DNA from: Piscinibacter sp.
Lineage (GTDB): Bacteria > Pseudomonadota > Gammaproteobacteria > Burkholderiales > Burkholderiaceae_C
NCBI GenBank assembly: GCA_017983795.1
Contig: JAGOAS010000032.1
Coordinates: forward strand, 1 to 38,170
Direction: 5' to 3'
DNA: 38,170 nucleotides
Shown one piece after another: positions 16,853 to 24,970 of this stretch; the first letter of the stretch is position 1; each line of letters starts with the position of its first letter. The notes beneath the pieces were generated by a model. The model searched no databases. It was not told where the DNA came from and saw only the letters and a program-made list of their open reading frames with translations. The position numbers were made by a program, and so were the translations under genes.

Positions 16853-18766
16853 ATGGACGACGCGTTCTTCCGCCGCCTGGTCGCGGCCTACGAGCACGAC
16901 AGCCGCGACGATCCGGCCCGCTTCGCGCGCCGCACCGCCGCGATGGCGGCCTTCGGCTATGCGGCCATCCTGCTGGCGCTCGCCGCGTCGACCTGGGGCC
17001 TTGTGTGGGGCACGCGGCAGTTGCTGCACGGCCGCTGGGCCGGCTGGAAAGTGATGCTGGTGCTGGGCTGCGCCTCGCTGCTGTTCTCGCTGCTGCGCGC
17101 GCTGTGGATGCGCCTCGAAGCGCCGCAGGGCCTGCCGGTGACGGCGCAGGAGGCGCCGCGCCTGTTCGAGCTGATCGAGAAGGTGCGCGCGAAGACCGGC
17201 GCGCCGCGGCCCGACCGCGTGCTGATCGACGGCGAGCTCAACGCCGCGGTGTGGCAGCAGCCGCGCCTGGGCCTGCTGGGCTGGCACCGCAACCACCTCG
17301 TGCTCGGCCTGCCGCTGATGATGGGCTTGTCGACGCGCCAGCTCGGTGCGGTGATCACGCACGAGTTCGGCCACCTGCGCGGCGCGCACGGCAAGCTCGG
17401 CCAATGGATCTACCGCACGCGGCGCAGCTGGACCCTGCTGGCGCTGGCGCGCGAGCGAGCCAGCCTGGGCGGCAATGTCGCCGACGTCGTGCTGGCCTTC
17501 TTCTTCCGCCACTTCTTCCCGCGCTTCAACGCGCGCGCCTTCGTGCTCTCGCGCCAGCAGGAGTACGAGGCCGATCGCGCCGCGCACCGCATCGTCGGCA
17601 AGCAGGCCGCAGGCGAGGGCCTGCAGGCGATCGAGGTGCAGGCGCGCTACCTGCAGGAGGAGTTCTGGCCCGCGGTGTGGCGCCGCGCGGCCGGCACGCC
17701 GACGCCCGCGGCCGAGCAGCCCTACCGCGTGCTGCGCGAGGCCATGCCGGCCAGCCTGGTGCATGCCAAGGCGTCGCTGTGGTTGGCCGACGGTCTCAAG
17801 CGGCTCGCCGACGTCGACGATACGCATCCCTCGCTGCGCGACCGGCTGGCGTTCGCCGAGCTCAAGCCCGGCGTGCCGAGCGCGGCCGAGGTGTCGGCGG
17901 CCGAGGCCTTGCTGGGCAGCAGCCTGAAGGACTGGATCCGCCGCCTCGACGAGCGCTGGCGCGAGGACGTCGCGCGCCTGTGGAGCGAGCGGCACCGCTA
18001 CGCCAACGGCCAGCGCCATCTCATCGAGGAGCTGGAGAAGGAAAGCGCCACCGGCGCGGTCGATGCCGACGACCATCTGCTGTGGGCGCGCGCCGTGCGC
18101 CTGCTCGATGGCGACGCGGCCGGCGAGGCGGTGCTGCGCCGGCTGGTCGGCGAGCGGCCCGACAACCTGCCCGGCTGCTACGAGCTCGGCATGCTGCTGA
18201 TCGACGAGGCCGATGCGGCGCGCAGCGAGGAGGGCGCCGAGTTGCTGCGCCGCGTCGCCGAGGCCGGCAACAACCCCTGGGCCTTCAGCGCCGCCGCGCG
18301 CCGCGAAACCTGGCTGGAGCGTGGCGAGCGCTTCGACGAACTGAAGAAGTGGCGCGAGCTGCTGAAGAAGCGCGACGCCGAAGCCACCGAGGCGATGCAG
18401 GCCTTGCACGAGTTCGACGACGCCGCGCAGCATTTCGAGCCGGCGCAGCTGAGCCGCCGCGTGCTGCGCTCGCTGCAGGATCTGCTGCGCGGCGAGCGCG
18501 CCGCCGGCCGCGCCTTCGTCGTGCGCAAGAGCGATGCGGCGGCGCCCGACTGGCGCTTCTGCCTCGTCATCGTCGAGCGCGCCAAGGGCATCGGCCAGCC
18601 GGATGCGCAAAGCTGGTGGGCCGAGCTGCGCGAGCGCATCGAGCTGCCGTGCCCCTTCATGGTGATCGACCTCGCCCACCCGTACTGGGCGGACAAGGCG
18701 CGCAAGCCGCTCGTCGCGCAGATGCTCGCGGTGCCGGACGCGCAGGTTTACGCCGCGCGCCGCTGA
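16853..18766 (+). CDS. Membrane-associated M48 family metallopeptidase with long C-terminal region
   Basis: Protein of 637 residues. Two hydrophobic segments (about 33-52 and 65-84) suggest membrane anchoring. The zinc motif HEFGH is at 170-174, with a third ligand E239 in QQEYEADRAAHR, as in the M48 (HtpX/Ste24-like) family. A further hydrophobic patch lies around 209-223. The C-terminal half (about 330-637) is helical, charged and rich in Leu/Glu/Arg, including an LPGCYELGMLLIDEADAARSEEGAELLRRV stretch of TPR-like character. I chose the ATG at 16853 (MDDAFF); an ATG at 16829 is also in frame and neither has a strong ribosome-binding site. Convergent with the ETF-QO gene, 3 bp apart. Likely a protein quality-control or Oma1-like protease; substrate unknown. 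Confidence 0.85.
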   Translation: MDDAFFRRLVAAYEHDSRDDPARFARRTAAMAAFGYAAILLALAASTWGLVWGTRQLLHGRWAGWKVMLVLGCASLLFSLLRALWMRLEAPQGLPVTAQEAPRLFELIEKVRAKTGAPRPDRVLIDGELNAAVWQQPRLGLLGWHRNHLVLGLPLMMGLSTRQLGAVITHEFGHLRGAHGKLGQWIYRTRRSWTLLALARERASLGGNVADVVLAFFFRHFFPRFNARAFVLSRQQEYEADRAAHRIVGKQAAGEGLQAIEVQARYLQEEFWPAVWRRAAGTPTPAAEQPYRVLREAMPASLVHAKASLWLADGLKRLADVDDTHPSLRDRLAFAELKPGVPSAAEVSAAEALLGSSLKDWIRRLDERWREDVARLWSERHRYANGQRHLIEELEKESATGAVDADDHLLWARAVRLLDGDAAGEAVLRRLVGERPDNLPGCYELGMLLIDEADAARSEEGAELLRRVAEAGNNPWAFSAAARRETWLERGERFDELKKWRELLKKRDAEATEAMQALHEFDDAAQHFEPAQLSRRVLRSLQDLLRGERAAGRAFVVRKSDAAAPDWRFCLVIVERAKGIGQPDAQSWWAELRERIELPCPFMVIDLAHPYWADKARKPLVAQMLAVPDAQVYAARR

Positions 18767-18769
18767 TCG

Positions 18770-20455
18770 TTACATGCCTGCGTAGTTCGGCCCGCCGCCG
18801 CCCTCGGGCGTGACCCAGACGATGTTCTGCGTCGGATCCTTGATGTCGCAGGTCTTGCAGTGCACGCAGTTCTGCGCGTTGATCTGGAGGCGATCCGAAC
18901 CGTCGTCGTTCTTGACGAACTCGTAGACCCCGGCCGGGCAGTAGCGGCTCTCGGGGCCGGCATATTTGGCGAGGTTGATCGCCACCGGCACGTCGGCCCG
19001 CTTGAGCGTCAGGTGCGCGGGCTGGTTCTCTTCGTGGTTGGTATTGCTGATGAACACCGAGCTGAGGCGGTCGAAGGTGAGCTTGCCGTCCGGCTTGGGG
19101 TAGGCGATCTGCGCGCACTCGGCGGCCGGCTTGAGGTAGGTGTGGTCGGCCGCCGTGCGGTGCAGCGTCCAGGGCGGCGCCTTGAAGCCGAGCTTGGGCA
19201 GCAGCCACTGCTCGATGCCGGTCATCAGCGTGGCGGTGCTGCGGCCCTTCTTGAACCACTGCTTGAAGTTGCGCGCACGGTCGAGTTCCTCGTGCAGCCA
19301 GCTTTCTTCGAAGGCCTTGGGGTAGTCGGTGAGCTCGTCGTGCTGGCGCCCGGCCTTGAGCGCCGCGAAGGCTGCTTCGGCCGCCAGCATGCCGGTCTTG
19401 ATGGCGGCGTGGCTGCCCTTGATGCGGCTGGCGTTGAGGTAGCCGGCCTCGCAGCCGACCAGGGCGCCGCCCTTGAACACGGTCTTGGGCAGGCTCAGGA
19501 TGCCGCCGGCGGTGATGGCGCGCGCGCCGTAGGCCAGGCGCTTGCCGCCTTCGAGGTATTTGCGGATCTCGGGGTGCGTCTTCCAGCGCTGGAATTCCTC
19601 GAAGGGGCTCAGCCAGGGGTTGGCATAGTCCAGGCCGACCACGAAGCCGAGCGCGACCTTGTTGTCTTCGGCGTGGTAGAGGAAGGAGCCACCGTAGGTG
19701 GCGGCGTCCAGCGGCCAGCCGGCGGTGTGGACGACGAGGCCGGGCTGGTGCTGCGCGGGGGCTATCTCCCACAGCTCCTTCAGGCCGATGCCGTAGCTCT
19801 GCGGGTCGCGCCCGGCGTCGAGCTTGAAGCGTTCGATGAGCTGCTTGCCGAGATGCCCGCGCGCACCCTCCGCGAAGATGGTGTATTTGGCGTGCAGCTC
19901 CATGCCGAGCTGGAAGTTCTCGGTCGGCTCGCCGTCCTTGCCCACGCCCATGTTGCCGGTGGCCACACCCTTGACGGAGCCATCGTCGTTGTAGAGCACT
20001 TCGGCGGCGGCAAAGCCGGGGAAGATCTCCACGCCCAGGCCTTCGGCCTGTTGGGCCAGCCAGCGCGTCACGGCGCCGAGGCTGACGATGTAGTTGCCGT
20101 GGTTCTTGAAGCAGTCGGGCAGCAGCCACTCGGGGGTGGACTTGGCGCCGCTCTCGTCGAGGAAGAGGAAGTGGTCGGAGCTGACTTCCTGCTTCAGCGG
20201 CGCGTCCATCTCGTTCCAGCGCGGGAACAGCTCGGTGATGGCGCGCGGATCCATGATCGCGCCGGAGAGGATGTGCGCGCCGGGCTCGGAGCCTTTCTCG
20301 AGCACCACCACCGAGACTTCGCCGCCTTCGAGAGCCGCGAGTTGCTTCAAGCGGATCGCGGTGGCCAGGCCGGCGGGGCCGGCGCCGACCACGACCACGT
20401 CGTATTCCATCGCTTCGCGCGGGCCGTATTGTTCGAGGATCTGTTGCGGGCTCAT
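18770..20455 (-). CDS. Electron transfer flavoprotein-ubiquinone oxidoreductase
   Basis: Membrane-bound flavoprotein of 561 residues that passes electrons from ETF (fed by acyl-CoA and amine dehydrogenases) to ubiquinone. The FAD Rossmann motif VVVVGAGPAGLATAIRLKQ is near residues 18-36. The [4Fe-4S] cysteines are at about C506 (SRYCPAG), C530, C533 and C536 (NCVHCKTCDIKDP). The full length matches ETF-QO. The ATG at 20455 was chosen; the upstream frame to 20566 runs through the intergenic operator region. It points to active beta-oxidation, fitting the acyl-CoA ligase, SDR and thioesterase genes nearby. No etfAB in the window. Confidence 0.96.
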   Translation of the reverse strand: MSPQQILEQYGPREAMEYDVVVVGAGPAGLATAIRLKQLAALEGGEVSVVVLEKGSEPGAHILSGAIMDPRAITELFPRWNEMDAPLKQEVSSDHFLFLDESGAKSTPEWLLPDCFKNHGNYIVSLGAVTRWLAQQAEGLGVEIFPGFAAAEVLYNDDGSVKGVATGNMGVGKDGEPTENFQLGMELHAKYTIFAEGARGHLGKQLIERFKLDAGRDPQSYGIGLKELWEIAPAQHQPGLVVHTAGWPLDAATYGGSFLYHAEDNKVALGFVVGLDYANPWLSPFEEFQRWKTHPEIRKYLEGGKRLAYGARAITAGGILSLPKTVFKGGALVGCEAGYLNASRIKGSHAAIKTGMLAAEAAFAALKAGRQHDELTDYPKAFEESWLHEELDRARNFKQWFKKGRSTATLMTGIEQWLLPKLGFKAPPWTLHRTAADHTYLKPAAECAQIAYPKPDGKLTFDRLSSVFISNTNHEENQPAHLTLKRADVPVAINLAKYAGPESRYCPAGVYEFVKNDDGSDRLQINAQNCVHCKTCDIKDPTQNIVWVTPEGGGGPNYAGM

Positions 20456-20464
20456 CGGGGTTCC

Positions 20465-20484
20465 TGAAGGTCGCTGAAGGTCGC
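20465..20484. repeat. Two tandem copies of a 10-bp unit
   Basis: TGAAGGTCGC is repeated head to tail at 20465-20474 and 20475-20484, just upstream of the ETF-QO start, and a third degenerate copy (TTGACGTCG) follows. It may be part of the ETF-QO leader or control region, or a slippage product. Confidence 0.7.
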
Positions 20485-20527
20485 TTGACGTCGATCTGCG
20501 CGCGATTCTACGTGCTGCCATCGCAAA

Positions 20528-20545
20528 ATAGCACGATCGTTCGAT
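20528..20545. promoter_or_regulatory. Palindromic TetR-type operator candidate
   Basis: ATAGCACG-AT-CGTTCGAT is an imperfect inverted repeat (6 of 8 arm positions match) with an ACGnnCGT core, in the divergent gap between ETF-QO (start 20455) and the SDR gene (start 20646). ACG-N2-CGT cores are typical of TetR-family repressors of fatty-acid degradation genes. The assignment is inference; no TetR gene is in the window. Confidence 0.4.
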
Positions 20546-20645
20546 AGCTTGGATGCAGCTCTCCAAGTCGCCTGCGCGACAGCGCTTGCGGCGCGATGCT
20601 GCGTGCTATCGTCATCCGCCAACGACGTCTGCACACGGAGCGCGC

Positions 20646-21428
20646 ATGAGCTACAGCATCGATCTTTCCGGCCGCGTGGCCCTGGTCACCGGCGCTTCGA
20701 GCGGCCTGGGCACACAGTTCGCCAAGACCCTCTCGCGCGCCGGCTGCGCGGTGGTGCTGGCCGGCCGCCGCGTCGAGCGGCTGAAGACGCTGCGCGCCGA
20801 GATCGAGGCCGGTGGCGGCGATGCCCACGTGGTCGAGCTCGACGTCACCGACCTGGCCAGCATCAAGGCGGCCGTGGCCCATGCCGAGACCGAGATGGGC
20901 ACGATCGACATCCTCATCAACAACTCCGGCGTCAGCACCACGCAGAAGCTGGTCGACGTGACGGAGGAAGACTACGACTTCGTCTTCGACACCAACACCA
21001 AGGGCGCCTTCTTCGTCGCGCAGGAGGTCGGCAAGCGCATGCTGGCGCGCGCCAAGGGCGCCGCGCCCGGCACCTTCACCGGCGGGCGCATCGTCAACAT
21101 CGCCTCGATGGCCGGCCTGCGCGTGCTGGGCCAGATCGGCGTGTACTGCATGAGCAAGGCGGCGGTGATCCACATGACGCGCGCGATGGCGCTCGAGTGG
21201 GGGCGCTGGGGCATCAACGTCAACGCCATCTGCCCGGGCTACATCGACACCGAGATCAACCACCACCACTGGCAGACCGAGCAGGGCAAGAAGCTGGTCG
21301 ACATGCTGCCGCGCAAGCGCGTCGGCCAGCCGCAGGATCTGGACACCACGCTCTTGATGCTGGTGGCCAACGAGAGCCACTTCATCAACGGCGCGGTCAT
21401 CCAGGCCGACGACGGCTTCGCGGTCTGA
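20646..21428 (+). CDS. Short-chain dehydrogenase/reductase
   Basis: NAD(P)-dependent oxidoreductase of 260 residues, classical SDR. Cofactor motif TGASSGLG lies at 15-22, NNSG at 92-95, and the catalytic triad is Ser154, Tyr167 and Lys171 (YCMSK). The C-terminal NAICPGYIDTEIN and the HFINGAVIQADDG ending are typical of hydroxyacyl/ketoacyl-type SDRs. The ATG at 20646 was chosen; the frame extends upstream to 20553 without a better start. It is divergent from ETF-QO and leads a short run with yceH (7-bp gap) and a thioesterase. Probably fatty-acid or polyketide-type hydroxyacyl turnover; exact substrate unknown. Confidence 0.9.
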   Translation: MSYSIDLSGRVALVTGASSGLGTQFAKTLSRAGCAVVLAGRRVERLKTLRAEIEAGGGDAHVVELDVTDLASIKAAVAHAETEMGTIDILINNSGVSTTQKLVDVTEEDYDFVFDTNTKGAFFVAQEVGKRMLARAKGAAPGTFTGGRIVNIASMAGLRVLGQIGVYCMSKAAVIHMTRAMALEWGRWGINVNAICPGYIDTEINHHHWQTEQGKKLVDMLPRKRVGQPQDLDTTLLMLVANESHFINGAVIQADDGFAV

Positions 21429-21435
21429 GCCTGCC

Positions 21436-22101
21436 ATGTCGCTGCGGCCACTCTCGCTGCTCGAGACCCGCGTGCTCGGCGTGCTGGTCGAGAAGCAGCA
21501 CACCGTGCCGGACAGCTACCCGCTCTCGCTCAACGCGCTGACGCTGGGCTGCAACCAGAAGACGGCGCGCGACCCGGTGCTCAACGCCACCGAGGCGGAG
21601 GTGCAGGACGCGGTCGACGCGCTGCGCGCGCTGAGCCTCGTCTTCGAGAGCAGCGGTTCGCGCGTGGCGCGCTACGAGCACAACGCCGGCCGCGTGCTGG
21701 CGCTGCCCTCGCAATCGGTGGCGCTGCTCGCGGTGCTGATGCTGCGCGGGCCGCAGACGGCCTCCGAGCTGCGCGCCAACTGCGAGCGGCTGCACCGCTT
21801 TGCCGACACCTCCTCGGTCGAAGCCTTCCTCGACGAGCTCGCCGCGCGTGCGGCGGAGAAGGGCGGGCCGCTGGCGCTCAGGCTGCCGCGCGCGCCCGGC
21901 GCACGCGAGCCGCGCTGGACGCATCTGCTGGCCGGGGCGGTCGACGTGTCGATGCTGCCGGCGGCGGCGCCCGACGAGATCGTCGCCAGCAGCGAGATCG
22001 CCGCGCTGAAGGCGCGCCAGGATGTGCTGCAGCGCGAAGTCGACGAACTGCGTGCGCTGGTCGAGCGGCTCCATGCCGAGCTCGGCATCGCCAAGCCCTG
22101 A
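21436..22101 (+). CDS. yceH: YceH/DUF480 family protein
   Basis: Cytoplasmic protein of 221 residues with two winged-helix domains (about 3-85 and 90-170): LSLLETRVLGVLVEKQHTVPDSYPLSLNALT is the family hallmark. A short C-terminal coiled coil follows (about 196-216, EIAALKARQDVLQREVDELRALVERL). Conserved in many proteobacteria but of unknown function; DNA binding is suggested by the fold. It lies 7 bp after the SDR stop and 17 bp before the thioesterase gene, so the three are likely co-transcribed. Confidence 0.93.
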   Translation: MSLRPLSLLETRVLGVLVEKQHTVPDSYPLSLNALTLGCNQKTARDPVLNATEAEVQDAVDALRALSLVFESSGSRVARYEHNAGRVLALPSQSVALLAVLMLRGPQTASELRANCERLHRFADTSSVEAFLDELAARAAEKGGPLALRLPRAPGAREPRWTHLLAGAVDVSMLPAAAPDEIVASSEIAALKARQDVLQREVDELRALVERLHAELGIAKP

Positions 22102-22118
22102 ACGACGAGGCCCGAGCC

Positions 22119-22541
22119 ATGCTGCGATTCCACCTGCCCGAACAGAAGAAGCTGGTCTACGAGATGGTCGTGCCGATCCGCTGGGGCGACATGGACGCGA
22201 TGGGCCACGTCAACAACGCCGTCTATTTCCGCTATTTCGAGACGGTGCGCATCGACTGGATGCGCAGCATCGGCGCGCTGCCGGGACCCGACGGCATCGG
22301 GCCGGTGATCGTCAACGCCTTCTGCAGCTTCATCCGCCAGCTCGAATATCCGGGCGAGGTGCTGGCCAAGCACTATGTGGCCAACCCCGGCCGCACCAGC
22401 TTCGACACCTACCTCACGCTGGAGCGCACCGACCAGCCGGGCGTGATCTACAGCGAAGGCGGTGCGAAGACGGTGTGGGTCGACTTCCCGAAGCAGAAGT
22501 CGGTGCCGCTGCCCGACTGGGTGCGCAAGATCGTCGAGTGA
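22119..22541 (+). CDS. Acyl-CoA thioesterase, 4HBT hot-dog fold (YbgC/FadM-like)
   Basis: Protein of 140 residues with the 4-hydroxybenzoyl-CoA thioesterase motif RWGDMDAMGHVNNAVYFRYFE (21-41), catalytic Asp26 by analogy with YbgC. It hydrolyses acyl-CoA thioesters; the substrate is not predictable. The ATG at 22119 starts LRFHLPEQKKLVYEM and follows a CGAGG-type sequence. The neighbouring SDR and ETF-QO suggest acyl-CoA turnover. It converges with the GYD gene 6 bp downstream. Confidence 0.92.
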   Translation: MLRFHLPEQKKLVYEMVVPIRWGDMDAMGHVNNAVYFRYFETVRIDWMRSIGALPGPDGIGPVIVNAFCSFIRQLEYPGEVLAKHYVANPGRTSFDTYLTLERTDQPGVIYSEGGAKTVWVDFPKQKSVPLPDWVRKIVE

Positions 22542-22547
22542 CGCCGC

Positions 22548-22844
22548 TCAGGCGGGCAGGCGCGCCAGGATGGCGTTCATCTCGTCGCGCGTGTAGGTGC
22601 GCAGGGTCTGCGTGCGCACGTTGCCCTGCATGCCGATGGTCAGGCCGAAGGCGGTGACCGTGGCGTCGTCGGGCGCCTCGAACTGGCAGATGAGGTCGTA
22701 GGCGCCCAGCGTCCACTGGATGCTCTTGACGGTGACGCCGGCCTTGCGCGCCGCCCCTTCGACGGCTTCGGCGCGGTGCGTGGTGTCCTTGATGTTGCGG
22801 ATGCCCTGGTCGGTGAAGTTCGCGAGCACGGTGTACAGCGCCAT
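22548..22844 (-). CDS. GYD-domain protein
   Basis: Small protein of 98 residues with the GYD motif in TLGAYDLICQFEAPDD and a ferredoxin-like ferredoxin-fold outline. The ATG at 22844 follows AGGAG and was preferred to an upstream in-frame start at 22898. Function unknown in general. It lies downstream of the LuxR gene on the same strand (88-bp gap) and converges with the thioesterase gene. Confidence 0.88.
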   Translation of the reverse strand: MALYTVLANFTDQGIRNIKDTTHRAEAVEGAARKAGVTVKSIQWTLGAYDLICQFEAPDDATVTAFGLTIGMQGNVRTQTLRTYTRDEMNAILARLPA

Positions 22845-22932
22845 GGCGGTCTCCTCGTTGTGGCCTCCCAAGAATAGGAGGCGCCCGGCCGCTTTCAACC
22901 GGGCCGAGCCCGCGCCGCTCCTGCCGCTCCTC

Positions 22933-23529
22933 TCAGGCGCGCAGCAGCTTCTGCACCAGCTCCGGCGTGGTCGCGGCGCGGTGCTTCTTCATCAGCCGCG
23001 CGCGGTACACGTCGACGGTGCGCGGGCTGATCTCGAGGCGCTTGCCGATCAGCTTGCTGGTGAGGCCCTCGATCAGCAGCGCGGCGATCTCGCGCTCGCG
23101 CGGCGTCAGGTCGACGGCCAGCCGCCGCCGTGCCGACAGATCCTCGAACACCCAGATGCCCGCGGCGTGCGGCTGCGCCGGGTCGAGCGCGCGGCCGGAG
23201 ACATGGCACCAGAACAGCTCGCCGCGCTGCGGGCCGCCGGCGCTGTGCAGGCGCTTCATCACGCGCTCGTCGCTGTACCAGCCCTGGCGGTCCAGGCTGG
23301 CGGCGATGCGTGCGCCGGTGCGCTCGAATTCGTCGTGCGTGGGGTAGAGCACCTCGAAGCTCTGCCCGACCAGCTGCTCGCGCTCGGCGCCGAACATCTC
23401 CAGCACCTGGCGGTTGCAGTCGACCATCAGGCGGTGGCGCGACAGCACCATGCCCATCGGCGCGAGGTCGAAGGCGGTGCGGTAGTCGAGCTGCGGCGCG
23501 GGTTGAGGCGCAGGCTGAGGGGAAGGCAT
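22933..23529 (-). CDS. PAS domain / LuxR-type HTH transcriptional regulator
   Basis: Regulator of 198 residues. An N-terminal PAS domain (about 16-128: AFDLAPMGMVLSRHRLMVDCNRQVLEMFG, ending GIWVFEDLSARR) is followed by a LuxR/NarL HTH domain (141-195: LTPREREIAALLIEGLTSKLIGKRLEISPRTVDVYRARLMKKH). There is no receiver domain, so it senses through PAS. It faces scoA across an 81-bp gap holding three TACGTA boxes, so it probably controls scoAB and itself. The ligand is not predictable; acetoacetate or a ketone-body signal is a guess. Confidence 0.92.
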   Translation of the reverse strand: MPSPQPAPQPAPQLDYRTAFDLAPMGMVLSRHRLMVDCNRQVLEMFGAEREQLVGQSFEVLYPTHDEFERTGARIAASLDRQGWYSDERVMKRLHSAGGPQRGELFWCHVSGRALDPAQPHAAGIWVFEDLSARRRLAVDLTPREREIAALLIEGLTSKLIGKRLEISPRTVDVYRARLMKKHRAATTPELVQKLLRA

Positions 23530-23538
23530 TAGTCAATT

Positions 23539-23569
23539 CTACGTAGCACCTACGTAATGCCATACGTAG
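23539..23569. promoter_or_regulatory. Three phased TACGTA boxes between the LuxR regulator and scoA
   Basis: CTACGTAG (23539-23546), CTACGTAA (23550-23557) and ATACGTAG (23562-23569) have centre spacings of 11 and 12 bp, about one helical turn. They lie 10-40 bp upstream of the regulator start and 42-72 bp upstream of scoA. Repeated palindromes in this layout are a probable binding array for the LuxR-type regulator; that it binds is inference. Confidence 0.6.
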
Positions 23570-23610
23570 TACGCTTCGCCCGCTTCTCATCCGACCCAGG
23601 AGACGACTCG

Positions 23611-24321
23611 ATGAACAAGGTGTACCCGAGCGCGGCCAAGGCGCTCGAAGGCATCGTGCACGACGGGCAACTGCTCGCCGTGGGCGGCTTCGGCCTGTGC
23701 GGCATTCCCGAGGCGCTGATCGCCGCACTGCGCGACTCCAAGGCCAAGGGCCTGACGGTGATCTCGAACAACGCCGGCGTCGACGGCTTCGGCCTCGGCC
23801 AGTTGCTCGAGACGCGCCAGATCAAGAAGATGATCTCCAGCTACGTCGGCGAGAACAAGGAGTTCGAGCGCCAGTACCTGGCCGGCGAGCTCGAGCTCGA
23901 ATTCACGCCGCAGGGCACGCTGGCCGAGAAGCTGCGCGCCGGCGGCGCCGGCATCCCGGCCTTCTTCACGCGCACCGGCGTGGGCACGCTGGTGGCCGAG
24001 GGCAAGGAATTGCGCGAGTTCGACGGCCACACCTACGTGATGGAGCGTTCGCTGGTGCCCGACGTGTCGCTCGCCAAGGCCTGGAAGGCCGACAAGAGCG
24101 GCAACCTGATCTTCCGCCGCACCGCGCGCAACTTCAATCCGGCCGCGATCATGGCCGGCCGCATCAGCGTGGTGGAGGTGGAGGAGATCGTCGAGACCGG
24201 CACCTTCGACCCGGACGCCGTGCACCTGCCCGGCATCTACGTGCATCGGCTGGTGCTCAACGCCAAGCCCGAGAAGCGCATCGAGAAGCGCACGACGAAG
24301 CAGAACCCCAAAGGAGCCTGA
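23611..24321 (+). CDS. scoA: Succinyl-CoA:3-ketoacid CoA-transferase subunit A
   Basis: Alpha subunit (236 residues) of the type I CoA-transferase that moves CoA from succinyl-CoA to acetoacetate, for ketone-body or poly-3-hydroxybutyrate use. [13 protein letters not shown] (about 26-38), [11 protein letters not shown] and the [38 protein letters not shown] segment define subunit A. The ATG at 23611 follows AGGAGA. It starts 1 bp before scoB ends, and shares a divergent control region with the PAS-LuxR gene. Confidence 0.96.
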   Translation: MNKVYPSAAKALEGIVHDGQLLAVGGFGLCGIPEALIAALRDSKAKGLTVISNNAGVDGFGLGQLLETRQIKKMISSYVGENKEFERQYLAGELELEFTPQGTLAEKLRAGGAGIPAFFTRTGVGTLVAEGKELREFDGHTYVMERSLVPDVSLAKAWKADKSGNLIFRRTARNFNPAAIMAGRISVVEVEEIVETGTFDPDAVHLPGIYVHRLVLNAKPEKRIEKRTTKQNPKGA

Positions 24322-24322
24322 G

Positions 24323-24961
24323 ATGGCCTGGACCCACGATGAGATGGCCGCGCGCGCGGCCAAGGAACTCGCCGACGGCTTCTACGTGAACCTCGGCATC
24401 GGCCTGCCCACGCTGGTGGCCAACTTCGTCGACCCGAAGATCACCGTCTGGCTGCAGAGCGAGAACGGCATGCTCGGCATCGGCCCCTTCCCGGACGACG
24501 CGGAGGTCGACGCCGACCTCATCAACGCCGGCAAGCAGACCGTCACCACGCTGCCCGGCTCCAGCATCTTCGGCAGCCACGACAGCTTCGCGATGATCCG
24601 CGGCGGCAAGGTCAACCTCTCGATCCTCGGCGCGATGCAGGTCAGCGAGAAGGGCGATCTGGCCAACTGGATGATCCCCGGCAAGATGGTCAAGGGCATG
24701 GGCGGCGCGATGGACCTGGTCGCCGGCGTCAAGAGCGTGGTCGTGCTGATGGAGCACGTCGCGAAGAAGAAGGACGGCGGCATCGACCTGAAGATCCTGC
24801 CGCACTGCACGCTGCCGCTCACCGGCCTGGGCGTGGTCGATCGCATCATCACCGACCTGTGCGTGCTCGACGTGACGCCGCACGGCCTGAAGATCGTCGA
24901 GCTCGCGCCGGGCGTGACGCGCGAGGAAGTTCAGTCCAAGACCGGCGTCACGTTGCAGTGA
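24323..24961 (+). CDS. scoB: Succinyl-CoA:3-ketoacid CoA-transferase subunit B
   Basis: Beta subunit (212 residues) of the CoA-transferase; partner of scoA in a heterotetramer. The catalytic glutamate is E47 in [12 protein letters not shown], and [15 protein letters not shown] and [13 protein letters not shown] are typical of subunit B. The ATG is 1 bp past the scoA TGA, with AAAGGAG ribosome-binding sequence in the scoA tail. It converges with pyrD, 9 bp downstream. Confidence 0.96.
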   Translation: MAWTHDEMAARAAKELADGFYVNLGIGLPTLVANFVDPKITVWLQSENGMLGIGPFPDDAEVDADLINAGKQTVTTLPGSSIFGSHDSFAMIRGGKVNLSILGAMQVSEKGDLANWMIPGKMVKGMGGAMDLVAGVKSVVVLMEHVAKKKDGGIDLKILPHCTLPLTGLGVVDRIITDLCVLDVTPHGLKIVELAPGVTREEVQSKTGVTLQ

Positions 24962-24970
24962 CGCACGCCC

